A DNA stretch of 34,165 nucleotides from Dehalococcoidia bacterium (GCA_014859165.1 JACUUT010000004.1:1-34165); one strand, 5' to 3'; shown: positions 1 through 8,632, counted from the stretch's first letter. The notes: generated by a model from the letters alone, not told the origin. Numbers and translations: made by a program.

Positions 1-63
1 ATAGCGAAGGGTCTCTAGATTCTTCGCTTCGCTCAGAATGACAATTAGTATTGGTAAACACTC
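1..63. repeat. Intergenic dispersed-repeat-like sequence (TCTAGATTCTTCGCTTCGCTCAGAATGACA type)
   Basis: Non-coding edge sequence containing GATTCTTCGCTTCGCTCAGAATGACA, a type of intergenic repeat I recall from many bacterial genomes; no second copy seen in this window. Confidence 0.35.
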
Positions 64-1248
64 TCAGTCCCTGAAGGTGGAAAAGGTGGTGCGCATCATC
101 GCCCATAGCCCTCTCCTCCTCTCCCCATCCGCTAAAAGTAGGACCAGCGCCAAAAATAGATAGGCTCCGGCGTAGCCCCAGCGCACCATGGGCATGGTCA
201 AAACAAGCTGGGTAATGAAGAGGAGGAAGAGGATTGCAGCGGAGGGGAGGGAGAAGCGGAGGCGGGCGAGGATGGCGATAGCAAACGCCGACTGGGCGCC
301 GGTGAGCAGCACCTCCTCCACCTGGCGGGCATCGAGGGGCAGGGCTCCGATCCCTCCCAAGGATATGCAGTAGGCAACGGGTAGCGTGCCGATGAGCAAC
401 GTCCACTGGTTCACCTTGGAGGAGATGAGCACCACCATGGCGGCGGTAGGATTCCCTCTCAGGGTCAATATGCTGGCAATAAGTATCTCCGGTGCCTCGG
501 AGGCGAGCGGCGCTACCCACTGCACCAGGATGAACTCATCGATGCCGGCAGTTTTGCCCGTCTGGATCAGCCCTTCAGCGAAGGGCTCGGCGGAGGCGAG
601 GATGATCCCTGCCGGGAGGATGAAGAGAAAGGCGGTGAGCAGCCGGCTCCATCGCCGGGGCAGGGCGGCGATGGTTGCCGATGGACCGACAAGCTCGGGC
701 TCCACCGCCTTCACCCTCGAGCTCGCCCAGATGTATAGGGCAAAGAGGGAGACCAGGACAACGCTGTCTAAAAGTGAGAGTGTACCCTTGATGGGGATGA
801 TGAAGGAATAGATTGTAGCCAGGACCAGGAATGTGAGCTCCACCCTCTGCCCTTTTTCCAGCACCACTGCCCTTTGCCCCCTTTTCATCCAGAAGAGGAA
901 AGCTACTAGCGGCCAGCCGATGCCGATAAGCAGGCGGTTGGCGCCGGTCATATTGGCTGCGGCGTAGCCGGCATACTGGGGGTCGATGCCTGCCATCCAG
1001 GCGAAATAAATGTCGACGGCATATTCGGGGAGGACAGCAATGAGCGCCAGGAGGGCGAGGGCCAGCGCCTGTGAGATCTCCTTCTGCGCCGCCCCCGCCG
1101 CCCAGGTAAGCAGGAAGGCGCCACCCACAATGGCAATGCCGAATACGATGGCGCCAAGGTGGGGGGCAAGCTCGATGCCCCAAAGCCTGAGGACGATGGC
1201 GGGGATGCCAACCAAGGCTGCGGCAGCGATCCAGAGCCAGTTCTTCAA
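64..1248 (-). CDS. Sodium/calcium exchanger (CaCA) family integral membrane protein
   Basis: 394 aa, many hydrophobic segments; paired repeat-like motifs ALALLALIAVLPEYAVD and VQWVAPLASEAPEILIASILTLRGN typical of CaCA alpha repeats. Confidence 0.75.
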   Translation of the reverse strand: MKNWLWIAAAALVGIPAIVLRLWGIELAPHLGAIVFGIAIVGGAFLLTWAAGAAQKEISQALALALLALIAVLPEYAVDIYFAWMAGIDPQYAGYAAANMTGANRLLIGIGWPLVAFLFWMKRGQRAVVLEKGQRVELTFLVLATIYSFIIPIKGTLSLLDSVVLVSLFALYIWASSRVKAVEPELVGPSATIAALPRRWSRLLTAFLFILPAGIILASAEPFAEGLIQTGKTAGIDEFILVQWVAPLASEAPEILIASILTLRGNPTAAMVVLISSKVNQWTLLIGTLPVAYCISLGGIGALPLDARQVEEVLLTGAQSAFAIAILARLRFSLPSAAILFLLFITQLVLTMPMVRWGYAGAYLFLALVLLLADGERRRGLWAMMRTTFSTFRD

Positions 1249-1262
1249 ATTTAATCCCGGGG

Positions 1263-1466
1263 CTAGGCTCTTTCTACAGTTATCGGTAAGAGAGTGCTGA
1301 GGTCGAAGTATTTGGAGGCGGAAAGGAACTCGATCCCCACAATCTTTCCCTTTTCATCGAGGTCAAGGGCTATGTCTTCGGTGAGATTCTGGTTAGCCAC
1401 ATGATGCGTGCCCTCGATGAATTTCAGGTAAAGGACATCGAATTTGGCGTCATAAGAGATTCTCAT
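1263..1466 (-). CDS. DUF2283-like small protein (possible antitoxin)
   Basis: MRISYDAKFDVLYLKFIEGTHH...DIALDLDEKGKIVGIEFLSASKYF matches the DUF2283 pattern. Start re-chosen at 1466, overlapping the upstream stop (ATGA). Confidence 0.7.
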   Translation of the reverse strand: MRISYDAKFDVLYLKFIEGTHHVANQNLTEDIALDLDEKGKIVGIEFLSASKYFDLSTLLPITVERA

Positions 1467-1732
1467 TCGCTCTCCTCCCATTTGCCGAAGTAAGTATACA
1501 CCGTAATCACAACAAGGTCATCACCCTGCTCAGCATAGATTACCCTAAGCTTTTTCCGGGGGTAAAACCTCCCCTGCCACCGAGCATTGAAGGGGAATAC
1601 CATCTCTTTAACCGTTCTCTTCCCTGCTGCCTTCAACTCCTTCCCCTTGCTTAATGTCTCCCTAACCTCCTCTTCTGTTGCTCCCCGCTCCTGTATTCGC
1701 TCTCTGGCGTGGTCAATGATTATTACCTTCAC
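1463..1732 (-). CDS. DUF4258-like small protein (possible toxin)
   Basis: HARERIQERGATEEEVRETLSKGKE...RKKLRVIYAEQGDDLVVITVYTYF is DUF4258-like; ATGA overlap with the DUF2283 gene. Confidence 0.65.
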   Translation of the reverse strand: MKVIIIDHARERIQERGATEEEVRETLSKGKELKAAGKRTVKEMVFPFNARWQGRFYPRKKLRVIYAEQGDDLVVITVYTYFGKWEESE

Positions 1733-1831
1733 CTCTAAAAGGCCTCCTTGGCCTAGGGCTTCCCCCTAATAAAATCTGAGACGAGCTTAAACGGTGGCAT
1801 GGCAGACTACTTGAAGCATCTTGGGCTGTCT

Positions 1832-2269
1832 TCAAATCTTGTCAAATAGCGAGCGGAAAGGGTTCAAGTCTAGCTCCTTTGTCTGCAAAAACCGCTGGCA
1901 AAGGTCGCGGAGCAGCATCTCATCGTCTGCCAATAGCTCATACTGCCCAAAGGTTTGCCCTCTTAGGTGCATTCCTATATGGTCAAGGAGACGGAATGCT
2001 GTGCCAAATATACCGAATACCAACGCTACCGAATCCTCTATGCCTTCTAGGTCTGCCAGCCGATCTGGGTCATCATGCACCTCGCTTATGACAAGATTGT
2101 CCAATTGTTCTCGGAGTAATTCTTCATACCAGTTCCCTCTCCCGCTAGCCCAAGACTCCTGCAAATAGGGAGGCAAATGGGCCCTATAAATGCGCTCGGC
2201 AACTGCCTCAATCTCAGCAGCAATAAGTTCCTCTTCTGAATTATTATAGTGATTGTTGCCATCACTCAT
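1832..2269 (-). CDS. Hypothetical protein, translationally coupled to PLD-family nuclease
   Basis: ATG at 2269 overlaps the stop of the upstream PLD gene (ATGA); acidic, no recognised domain. Confidence 0.55.
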   Translation of the reverse strand: MSDGNNHYNNSEEELIAAEIEAVAERIYRAHLPPYLQESWASGRGNWYEELLREQLDNLVISEVHDDPDRLADLEGIEDSVALVFGIFGTAFRLLDHIGMHLRGQTFGQYELLADDEMLLRDLCQRFLQTKELDLNPFRSLFDKI

Positions 2270-3129
2270 TGCTTTCCCTCCCATTGATTTGTAGCGGGGT
2301 GTTCGATTAGCCCCAAGTCCCTTAATTGCTGTAGGATTTGCCTGATTTTTGCCTTGATATTCTGATTTTGTGGATAATACCGCTGAAACTCGCGCTCGAA
2401 GTCGTATAAGTCGCTAGTTTTGAAGGTGCCGGTCGGAAGCCTTTCAAAAACAATCTTCTGCCAGCCAAAGAGGTCACCTGCTGTTGGTTTTGGTCTGCGT
2501 AGTGTTCCTATCTTGTCATTAAATCGTTGCATAAGCTCTTTGGTCTCGCTGTCTCTAAGGGCTTCGCTGCTTCTCCTTTTAGCCCTGTGGTGGAGCGCCT
2601 CATATAAGTTGATAAACTCGGCGTCAGGTTCCACACGAGGCTGCTGAAATTTCAGGCTGTTGTAAACTGCATAGATGTCAGATACGATTTCATCGCCTCG
2701 GTTGGCTTGGACAACCGCATTGATTTCCACGTTGTCTTTCAATCCACCTTTTGTCAGGTTTGAGGAGCCTATTACGATTGTTGCTTCATCTTCGGTAGCA
2801 GTTAAATAAAGCTTTGGGTGATAGATTGAAGCGCTCGGCCGCGAGGGGTCGCTATAGCAGAAACATGTAATAGGAAGCCCTGCTTGAGACATCTCGTGTA
2901 ATATCTTTAGCGCTTTAGGCTCTGTGGTGAGCAAATCAAGCCCAACCAGAAACTCTGCCTGCCCGCTTCTCTCCAAGCACTGGCGAAGGTATGGCTCTAT
3001 GAGTGCCAGGCCGGAAGAGCTAACAAATGCGACTGCAAATTTCAACTCCTGAGCATATGGCAGTTTGCTCGCCAAGGTCGCTAGAAGCTTTTGAGTTACA
3101 TTATCCGCAAACGAAACCTGAATACTCAT
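2266..3129 (-). CDS. Phospholipase D-like nuclease-domain protein
   Basis: IYHPKLYLTATEDEATIVIGSSNLTKGGLKDNVEIN is a PLD HxK...GSxNxT...E motif. Start re-chosen at 3129 (MSIQVSFADN). Confidence 0.75.
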   Translation of the reverse strand: MSIQVSFADNVTQKLLATLASKLPYAQELKFAVAFVSSSGLALIEPYLRQCLERSGQAEFLVGLDLLTTEPKALKILHEMSQAGLPITCFCYSDPSRPSASIYHPKLYLTATEDEATIVIGSSNLTKGGLKDNVEINAVVQANRGDEIVSDIYAVYNSLKFQQPRVEPDAEFINLYEALHHRAKRRSSEALRDSETKELMQRFNDKIGTLRRPKPTAGDLFGWQKIVFERLPTGTFKTSDLYDFEREFQRYYPQNQNIKAKIRQILQQLRDLGLIEHPATNQWEGKQ

Positions 3130-3139
3130 TTCCCCCCCC

Positions 3140-3622
3140 TTACTCCCCCGTGTCCACCTCCTCGGCGATGCCGATGCGCTCAACGGTGAGCGGGACATAG
3201 TTCACCCGCCCCGTCTCGATGAGCTCCCGCAGCTTCTTCTCATCCTCGGTGAGGCGGAACTTGCCGGTCTTCACCTCGATGAAGTCCACCCCCTCATCAT
3301 ACTTGATCCCCACAAAGTCGATGGGCTCCCCCAGGTAGAACAGCCGGTCGTACTGCGTCAGCTCGAAGGTGGCCATCAGCTCGTTGAGCTTCCCCGTCCG
3401 CTTGCTCAGGCTCCCCGTTATCGACTGCACCAGGTCGTGGGGCAGTCCCTTTAGCATATCCTGTATCTCTTTTATCGAGGTTTGCGATGCCAGGGCGAAG
3501 AGGAGCTTCTGCTCCATGCTGGCGATTTCTGGAATCCGCCGCGGCCTGAGCGCCAGCACCACAATCACCGTTAGCAGCGCCAGGACAACTATAGCGAAAA
3601 TTACATATATCACGGTCTCCAT
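3140..3622 (-). CDS. Membrane-anchored Holliday-junction-resolvase-related endonuclease-like protein
   Basis: N-terminal TM segment; C-terminal IDFVGIKYDEGVDFIEVKTGKFRLTEDEKKLRELIETGRVNY has a PD-(D/E)XK-like D...ExK core. Confidence 0.65.
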   Translation of the reverse strand: METVIYVIFAIVVLALLTVIVVLALRPRRIPEIASMEQKLLFALASQTSIKEIQDMLKGLPHDLVQSITGSLSKRTGKLNELMATFELTQYDRLFYLGEPIDFVGIKYDEGVDFIEVKTGKFRLTEDEKKLRELIETGRVNYVPLTVERIGIAEEVDTGE

Positions 3623-3632
3623 AATACCCTCC

Positions 3633-5102
3633 TTACTCCTCGCCCCAGACCCTGACCTCCCCGTCCCCTAAAGTATAGCACGTGCCGGCGCCCGCTTTTT
3701 TCACCCTTTGTCGAGGTATCCTGTCCAATGCTCGCAGTATGTGCTGGTTAGTGGCCGCTAAGATCCCGAGGTCAACGATTTTTTCGAACAATTTGCCCGT
3801 AAATCCCGGCATCTTATAACACCGGGAATAGAGCCGCACCAAGCAGTCAAAGTGCCTCCTAAAGGCATTCAGTTGCTCCGGGGAGGCGTCCTTTTGCACC
3901 AGGACGGTATCCTCGTAAAAGCTGTCGAAGTATTTATCGGTCAGAAACCCCTCCCTCTTGCATATCTCGTAGGCCTTTGTCCCGGGATAGGGATAGAAGA
4001 TGGAGACATGGAATACCTTCGGTTTCACCCTGGCATTGAGCTTGATGGTGTCCATGATTTGGGGCCTCGTTTCATAAGGGAGGCCGATCATATTGTAGCT
4101 CAGCGTCTTGACCCCTGCCTTATCGCAAAAGGCGAAGGCATCGATGATGCGCTGGGTGCCAACATGGCGGTCGAGGACCTTGCGCCGAATGAGCTCATTG
4201 CCGCTTTCCAGCCCAAAGCGAATCAAGGAACATCCCGCCGACTTCGCCATCTGGGCAACCTCCCGTTCCATCAGGTTGGGATGGCAGTTCATCTCGAAGG
4301 GCAGCTTTATCCTTCTCTGATACTCCCGAGTGAAATCCTCGAACCATTGCTTCGAGAGCGGCAAAAGGTCGTCGTGGAAGACGTTATATTCGACCTGCGG
4401 GAAGTTTCGGACCACCGTCTCCACCTCCTCAAGGAGGTGGTCGACGCTCCTGAACCTGATATACCTGTTGCCGCCATATAACTGCTTCACGGCGTGATTG
4501 CAGCAGTAATTACAATTGTAGGGGCAGCCGCGAGAAGCCATAAAGACGCCCCGCTTCATAAAGCCCAGATCGAAGCTTTCTTCATAAGGGAAAATCTCTC
4601 GGTCTAAAAAGGGGAGCGAGTCCAGGTCCTCAATGAGCGGTCTCAGGGGGTTTCGGTGCACTTTTCCGCCCTTTTTAACCCACAGATTAGGTATATTTGA
4701 GACATCTTTTCCCTCTTCCAGGCCCTGGCAAAGGTCGAAAAGCGCCTCCTCCCCCTCGCCGATGCAGAGGGCATCGATGCCCTCTAGAGCGATCACCTCC
4801 TCGGGGCTCAGGGTGGCATGTATCCCGCCACATATGGTGAGCGCTTCCGAGTAGCTCTTGGTCAGCTTGGCTAGCGGGGCAACATGGGGGAACGCATTTG
4901 TCATTATGGAGAAGGCCACCGCATCAGGGCGATTCTTTTTAAGGAAATCGACATATTCCCCCTTGCCCACCTCGCCCCTTAGGTGGAAGAATTGGCATTC
5001 ATGTCCCCCTCGTCTCAAATAGGCGATGAGCGAGGCGATCCCAACATGGAATGGTCCCATAACCCGATAGCTGGGATCGATGTAAGTAAAAGCGATTCTC
5101 AT
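3633..5102 (-). CDS. B12-binding-domain radical SAM protein
   Basis: N-terminal Rossmann-like B12-binding segment (ICGGIHATLSPEE); radical SAM motif ASRGCPYNCNYCCN (CxxxCxxC). Confidence 0.85.
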   Translation of the reverse strand: MRIAFTYIDPSYRVMGPFHVGIASLIAYLRRGGHECQFFHLRGEVGKGEYVDFLKKNRPDAVAFSIMTNAFPHVAPLAKLTKSYSEALTICGGIHATLSPEEVIALEGIDALCIGEGEEALFDLCQGLEEGKDVSNIPNLWVKKGGKVHRNPLRPLIEDLDSLPFLDREIFPYEESFDLGFMKRGVFMASRGCPYNCNYCCNHAVKQLYGGNRYIRFRSVDHLLEEVETVVRNFPQVEYNVFHDDLLPLSKQWFEDFTREYQRRIKLPFEMNCHPNLMEREVAQMAKSAGCSLIRFGLESGNELIRRKVLDRHVGTQRIIDAFAFCDKAGVKTLSYNMIGLPYETRPQIMDTIKLNARVKPKVFHVSIFYPYPGTKAYEICKREGFLTDKYFDSFYEDTVLVQKDASPEQLNAFRRHFDCLVRLYSRCYKMPGFTGKLFEKIVDLGILAATNQHILRALDRIPRQRVKKAGAGTCYTLGDGEVRVWGEE

Positions 5103-5113
5103 TCAAGTCCTCC

Positions 5114-6082
5114 TTAAGTCTTTTGCCCATATACCATAAACTCAAAGGCAAAGCGGTTAAATAGCCAGGGCATCGCCTTCCCCAGGCGTTCCCATAAGCG
5201 TGCGATCGGTGCCGGGGTCCCGGGGGGGGCGTGGGTGAGGGTTGCGATTTGAAACCGGGAAATACCCTCCTTGCCAAGGATGCCAATCACCTCTTGGGCT
5301 GAGATGGCATCTTCATAGGGTGTAGGGTATCCCAATCCAGCGGGTAGAAGCAATCTGTGCAGGTGAGAGAGCATGTATTTACTGGGCTCGGCAATGATGA
5401 TGTGCCCCCTGCGCTTTACTACCCTCGCCATTGCCCCAAGGGGCTCGGCTATGGGGTGAGAATGATGAACAGAGCCCTTGGAGAATACCACATCGAAGGC
5501 TTCAGCTTGGAAGGGAAGACGGCGAGCATCGCCACAGACGCAATTTTGCACCCCTGCCTGTCTCAGGTCCTCCAGTGGCTCGCTCACAATATCAAGACTA
5601 ACAATGAAGGCCCCCTCTTGCTCGAGAGGCAGAGACACCAGGCGATCGTTTCCACACCCCACATAAAGCAGGCGCTTGCCATCGACTCCGCCAACCCTTT
5701 GCTTAAGAAACTGGCACAGCGCTCTCGCCCCCTTTTCCGTATAGGAAAAAAAGATGTCTGCTGCCTTGGAATCCCTATAGATCACCTCTTTGCCCCAATT
5801 GTAGAGCTGGTGCTCCCACATAAAGCGGTCGATCTCTATGTTTTCCGTCTCCGTTTCCTTCCCCTCAACCCTCGAAGCCCGCAGCCTCCCCAAGTAGGTA
5901 TTTTTCTCCCGGAGGGTGGCACCGAGGGGGGCAGGCAACATCTGCGGTATGCCGTTGCGGATGGGATAGCGGGCGGCACAGGAGGAGCAGGCCACCCCGA
6001 TAAAATCGGGGTCGGAAAGGAGCGTCAGATTCCCCGACCCACACTCCGGGCAGGCCAAAAGCTCAAGCAAATCCTTATTCAC
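5114..6082 (-). CDS. Class I SAM-dependent methyltransferase with N-terminal Trm112-like zinc ribbon
   Basis: LLELLACPECGSGNLTL...CSSCAARYPIRNGIPQML (Trm112-like); RLLYVGCGNDR motif I; FDVVFSKGSVHH. Confidence 0.8.
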   Translation of the reverse strand: MNKDLLELLACPECGSGNLTLLSDPDFIGVACSSCAARYPIRNGIPQMLPAPLGATLREKNTYLGRLRASRVEGKETETENIEIDRFMWEHQLYNWGKEVIYRDSKAADIFFSYTEKGARALCQFLKQRVGGVDGKRLLYVGCGNDRLVSLPLEQEGAFIVSLDIVSEPLEDLRQAGVQNCVCGDARRLPFQAEAFDVVFSKGSVHHSHPIAEPLGAMARVVKRRGHIIIAEPSKYMLSHLHRLLLPAGLGYPTPYEDAISAQEVIGILGKEGISRFQIATLTHAPPGTPAPIARLWERLGKAMPWLFNRFAFEFMVYGQKT

Positions 6083-6104
6083 TATTACCCCCTCATCACC
6101 TTTT

Positions 6105-6683
6105 CTATTGACCAGAACCGAAGTATTGCAAGGCCAGCCTGACCCTCTCCTCGATGGTGAGCTCTGGGGAGTCGGGAAGCGTGGCCACGGCGGAGGTGGC
6201 CTCCGATGTGGTGTAGCCCAGGCTGGTCAGCGCTGCAATCACCTCGGTGTCCCCCTCAGCCGTCGGAGCAGCGAACCATGCGCTCTCCAGCTTCTCCTTG
6301 AGCTCCAGCGTGAGGCGACTTGCCCTCTTTTTGCCCACGCCGGGCACCTGGGAGAGGAGATCGATGTTTCCTGTGGCAATGGCCAGGGCAAGCTGGCTGG
6401 GGTTCATTGCCGAGAGCATCGCCAGGGCAACCTTAGGTCCCACGCCGCTAACGCCGATGAGCATCCGGAAGAGCTCTAGCTCATCGGTGGAGGCAAAGCC
6501 GTAGAGGCTCACGTTGTCCTCCTTGAGGTGGAGGTGGGTATAGAGATGAACCTCCTCACCGATAGCCCCCAGCGAAGCCAGGGTTGAGGATGGCATGTGA
6601 ACCTGAATGCTCACCCCGCCAACCTTGATGATCGCCCCATTGGCGCTTCGGGACTGGAGGGTTCCTTCAATACCAGCGATCAT
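6105..6683 (-). CDS. ruvA: Holliday junction branch migration protein RuvA
   Basis: MIAGIEGTLQ...LYTHLHLKEDNVSLYGFASTDELELFRMLIGVSGVGPKVALAMLS...VPGVGKKRASRLTLELKEKL. Start re-chosen at 6683. Confidence 0.93.
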   Translation of the reverse strand: MIAGIEGTLQSRSANGAIIKVGGVSIQVHMPSSTLASLGAIGEEVHLYTHLHLKEDNVSLYGFASTDELELFRMLIGVSGVGPKVALAMLSAMNPSQLALAIATGNIDLLSQVPGVGKKRASRLTLELKEKLESAWFAAPTAEGDTEVIAALTSLGYTTSEATSAVATLPDSPELTIEERVRLALQYFGSGQ

Positions 6684-7180
6684 TTTCCTTCCCCTACAGC
6701 CACTATCCTGGCGAGGCGTCTCTCCTGGATGTGGCATATCGCCACCGCCAGGGCATCGGCAGCGTCTGAGGGCTCGGGGGGGGAGGAAAGCCCCAACTGG
6801 ATCCTCACCATCTCCTGAATCTGCCTCTTCCCGCTGTGCCCATAGTTGGTCACTGCTAACTTCACCTGATTTGGGGTGTATTGATAAACTGGGATGCCCT
6901 TTTCCGCCATAGCCACCGTAGCTACCCCTATCGCCTGCCCCATCGTTAAGGCGGAGCGAACATTCTTAGCGACAAAGGGCTCTTCGATGGCCGCCTCCGA
7001 GGGCTGATAGCGGACGATGATGTCGATGAGCCCCAGGTATAAGGTGTGAAGGCGCTCCGCCAGTGGTGCGCTGGGGGGGGTGGTCAAGGCCCCACAATCC
7101 ACCAAGCTAATTTCGCCCTCCTCATCGACCACACCGTAGCCCATGCTTATTGTGCCCGGATCGATGCCTAAGATTCGCAT
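6680..7180 (-). CDS. ruvC: Crossover junction endodeoxyribonuclease RuvC
   Basis: MRILGIDPGTISMGYGVV...AAIEEPFVAKNVRSALTMGQAIG...SDAADALAVAICH. Confidence 0.95.
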   Translation of the reverse strand: MRILGIDPGTISMGYGVVDEEGEISLVDCGALTTPPSAPLAERLHTLYLGLIDIIVRYQPSEAAIEEPFVAKNVRSALTMGQAIGVATVAMAEKGIPVYQYTPNQVKLAVTNYGHSGKRQIQEMVRIQLGLSSPPEPSDAADALAVAICHIQERRLARIVAVGEGK

Positions 7181-7183
7181 TTT

Positions 7184-7951
7184 TCATCCTTTCCCTTCCG
7201 CGGAAGGGTGACTGCGATACTTTACCAGGGCCTCATCGGGGAAGTCGGCATTGGTGAACACACGTTGCACCTCATCGAGTTCCTCCAGCTTATCCAGAAG
7301 CCTCAGGGTCTGAAGCGCCGCCTTTTCCTCCAGCATCACTATATTCTTGGGCACCATCAATACCTCGGCGGAGACGATAGTGAGGTTTCTTTCCTCTAAG
7401 GACTTTCTCAGCCTTTCCAGGTCCTCAGGCTTAGTATGGATCTCCAAAGAGCTGTCGAGAATCTTGATGTCTTCAGCGCCCGCGTCGATAACATAGAAGG
7501 CCAACTCCTCAGCGTCCACCGTCTCAACAGTAATTACCCCTTTGGGCTCGAAAATCCAGGTGACACTGCCATTTTCCCCTAAGCTGCCACCGCCTCGTGA
7601 GAACAGGCTACGGACCTCCGCTGCGGTGCGATTGCGATTGTCCGTGAGCGCCTCCAAAAGGATCGCCGCACCCCCGGGGCCGTAGCCTTCATAGGTGACC
7701 TCGGCGAGATTTACCCCTTCAGTTCCCCCAGCGCCTCGCTTGATCGCCCGCTCAATATTTTCCAGGGGCATATTGTTATCACGCGCCTTTTGCACCGCCA
7801 GGCGAAGGCGGAAGTTCGTCTCGAGGCTACTGCCCCCCTTGCGCACCGAATGCATAATCTCTTGGCTTAACTTGGTGAAGAGCTGCCCTCTTCTGGTGTC
7901 CGCCACCCCCTTCTGGCGCTTAATCTGGGCCCATTTGGAATGACCCGACAT
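7184..7951 (-). CDS. yebC: YebC/PmpR family transcriptional regulator
   Basis: MSGHSKWAQIKRQKGVADTRRGQLFTKLSQEI...YEGYGPGGAAILLEALTDNRNRTAAEVRSLF. Confidence 0.95.
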   Translation of the reverse strand: MSGHSKWAQIKRQKGVADTRRGQLFTKLSQEIMHSVRKGGSSLETNFRLRLAVQKARDNNMPLENIERAIKRGAGGTEGVNLAEVTYEGYGPGGAAILLEALTDNRNRTAAEVRSLFSRGGGSLGENGSVTWIFEPKGVITVETVDAEELAFYVIDAGAEDIKILDSSLEIHTKPEDLERLRKSLEERNLTIVSAEVLMVPKNIVMLEEKAALQTLRLLDKLEELDEVQRVFTNADFPDEALVKYRSHPSAEGKG

Positions 7952-8010
7952 TTGTCCTCCTACGATGGGATATTGCCTCTAAATTCTATCACCTTACTTG
8001 CCCCAGGTCA

Positions 8011-8035
8011 AAAGGGCGACCCTTTGGTGCAAAGG
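8011..8035. promoter_or_regulatory. Nested inverted repeats (candidate operator)
   Basis: AAAGGGcgaCCCTTTGgtgCAAAGG: AAAGGG/CCCTTT and CCTTTG/CAAAGG share the central arm; lies just upstream of the -35 box at 8038. Confidence 0.45.
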
Positions 8036-8037
8036 TG

Positions 8038-8066
8038 TTGACCAGGCTTTGAAAGATGGCTATAAT
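8038..8066 (+). promoter_or_regulatory. Sigma-70-type promoter for the desulforedoxin-like pair
   Basis: TTGACC (8038-8043), 17-nt spacer, TATAAT (8061-8066). Confidence 0.65.
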
Positions 8067-8100
8067 TATAAATGAATTTGAATTTGGAGGTGGCGCTAAA

Positions 8101-8220
8101 TTGGCGAACCAATTGGGCAAAAGATATATCTGTGTGAAGTGTGGTTCTGAGATGATCGTTACTAAAGGAGGTGAGGGCAACCTCAAGTGCTGTGGTCAGC
8201 CGATGACCCTCAAGACATAA
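8101..8220 (+). CDS. Small desulforedoxin/desulfoferrodoxin N-domain-like protein (39 aa)
   Basis: TTG start after GGAGG; (M)ANQLGKRYICVKCGSEMIVTKGGEGNLKCCGQPMTLKT*, CxxC...CCGQPM rubredoxin-like site. Absent from the ORF track because of length. Confidence 0.75.
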   Translation: MANQLGKRYICVKCGSEMIVTKGGEGNLKCCGQPMTLKT

Positions 8221-8260
8221 GCCTATAAGCTGCCGATAGTTCAGGAAAGGGGGATGGCGA

Positions 8261-8404
8261 ATGCCAAATCAATTAGGCAAGAGGTTTAAATGCGAGGTAT
8301 GTGGAACCGAGGTATTGTGTGTTAAGGCGGGCGAGGGGTCGGTTGTTTGCTGCGATAAGGAGATGGTGCTTCAGAAGCCCAGGCCCCTCCCTTCTTCGGA
8401 TTAG
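8261..8404 (+). CDS. Second small desulforedoxin-like protein (47 aa)
   Basis: MPNQLGKRFKCEVCGTEVLCVKAGEGSVVCCDKEMVLQKPRPLPSSD*; paralogous to 8101-8220 (NQLGKR, CxxCG, CC). Confidence 0.75.
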   Translation: MPNQLGKRFKCEVCGTEVLCVKAGEGSVVCCDKEMVLQKPRPLPSSD

Positions 8405-8447
8405 GCGAGAGCGATAGGAAGATCTAGCTCTTCTTGTGAGGCTTTGA

Positions 8448-8490
8448 AAGATGGGCACTTCACTTTTTCATAGTGAGGTGCCCATTATCT
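8448..8490 (+). terminator. Hairpin terminator downstream of desulforedoxin-like pair
   Basis: AAGATGGGCACTTCACTttttcatAGTGAGGTGCCCATTATCTT long stem; no clean U-tract. Confidence 0.5.
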
Positions 8491-8500
8491 TCTTAACCTC

Positions 8501-8607
8501 CCTCCTTCTCAAGGAGAGGGGGAAGAGAGTTTAGAGAGGGGCAAAGCTCCTTTAAGAAATTCTTTCCCTCTCCCTTCATAAGGGGAGAGGGACAAAGGGT
8601 GAGGGGT
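8501..8607. repeat. Double-hairpin intergenic repeat (CCCTCTCCC/GGGAGAGGG type)
   Basis: Hairpin 1 CTCCTTctcAAGGAG (8501-8520) and hairpin 2 CCCTCTCCCttcataaGGGGAGAGGGACAAAGGGTGAGGGG (to 8607); resembles widespread REP-like repeats. Confidence 0.6.
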
Positions 8608-8632
8608 TGGTAAACAATCCTCTAAAAGCGAC

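Noticed and set aside
188-1300. Plus-strand ORFs opposite the CaCA transporter (and similar antisense ORFs opposite leu/ilv/pyrD genes)
   Set aside because: High-GC shadow ORFs with low-complexity translations; the minus-strand genes are clear family members.
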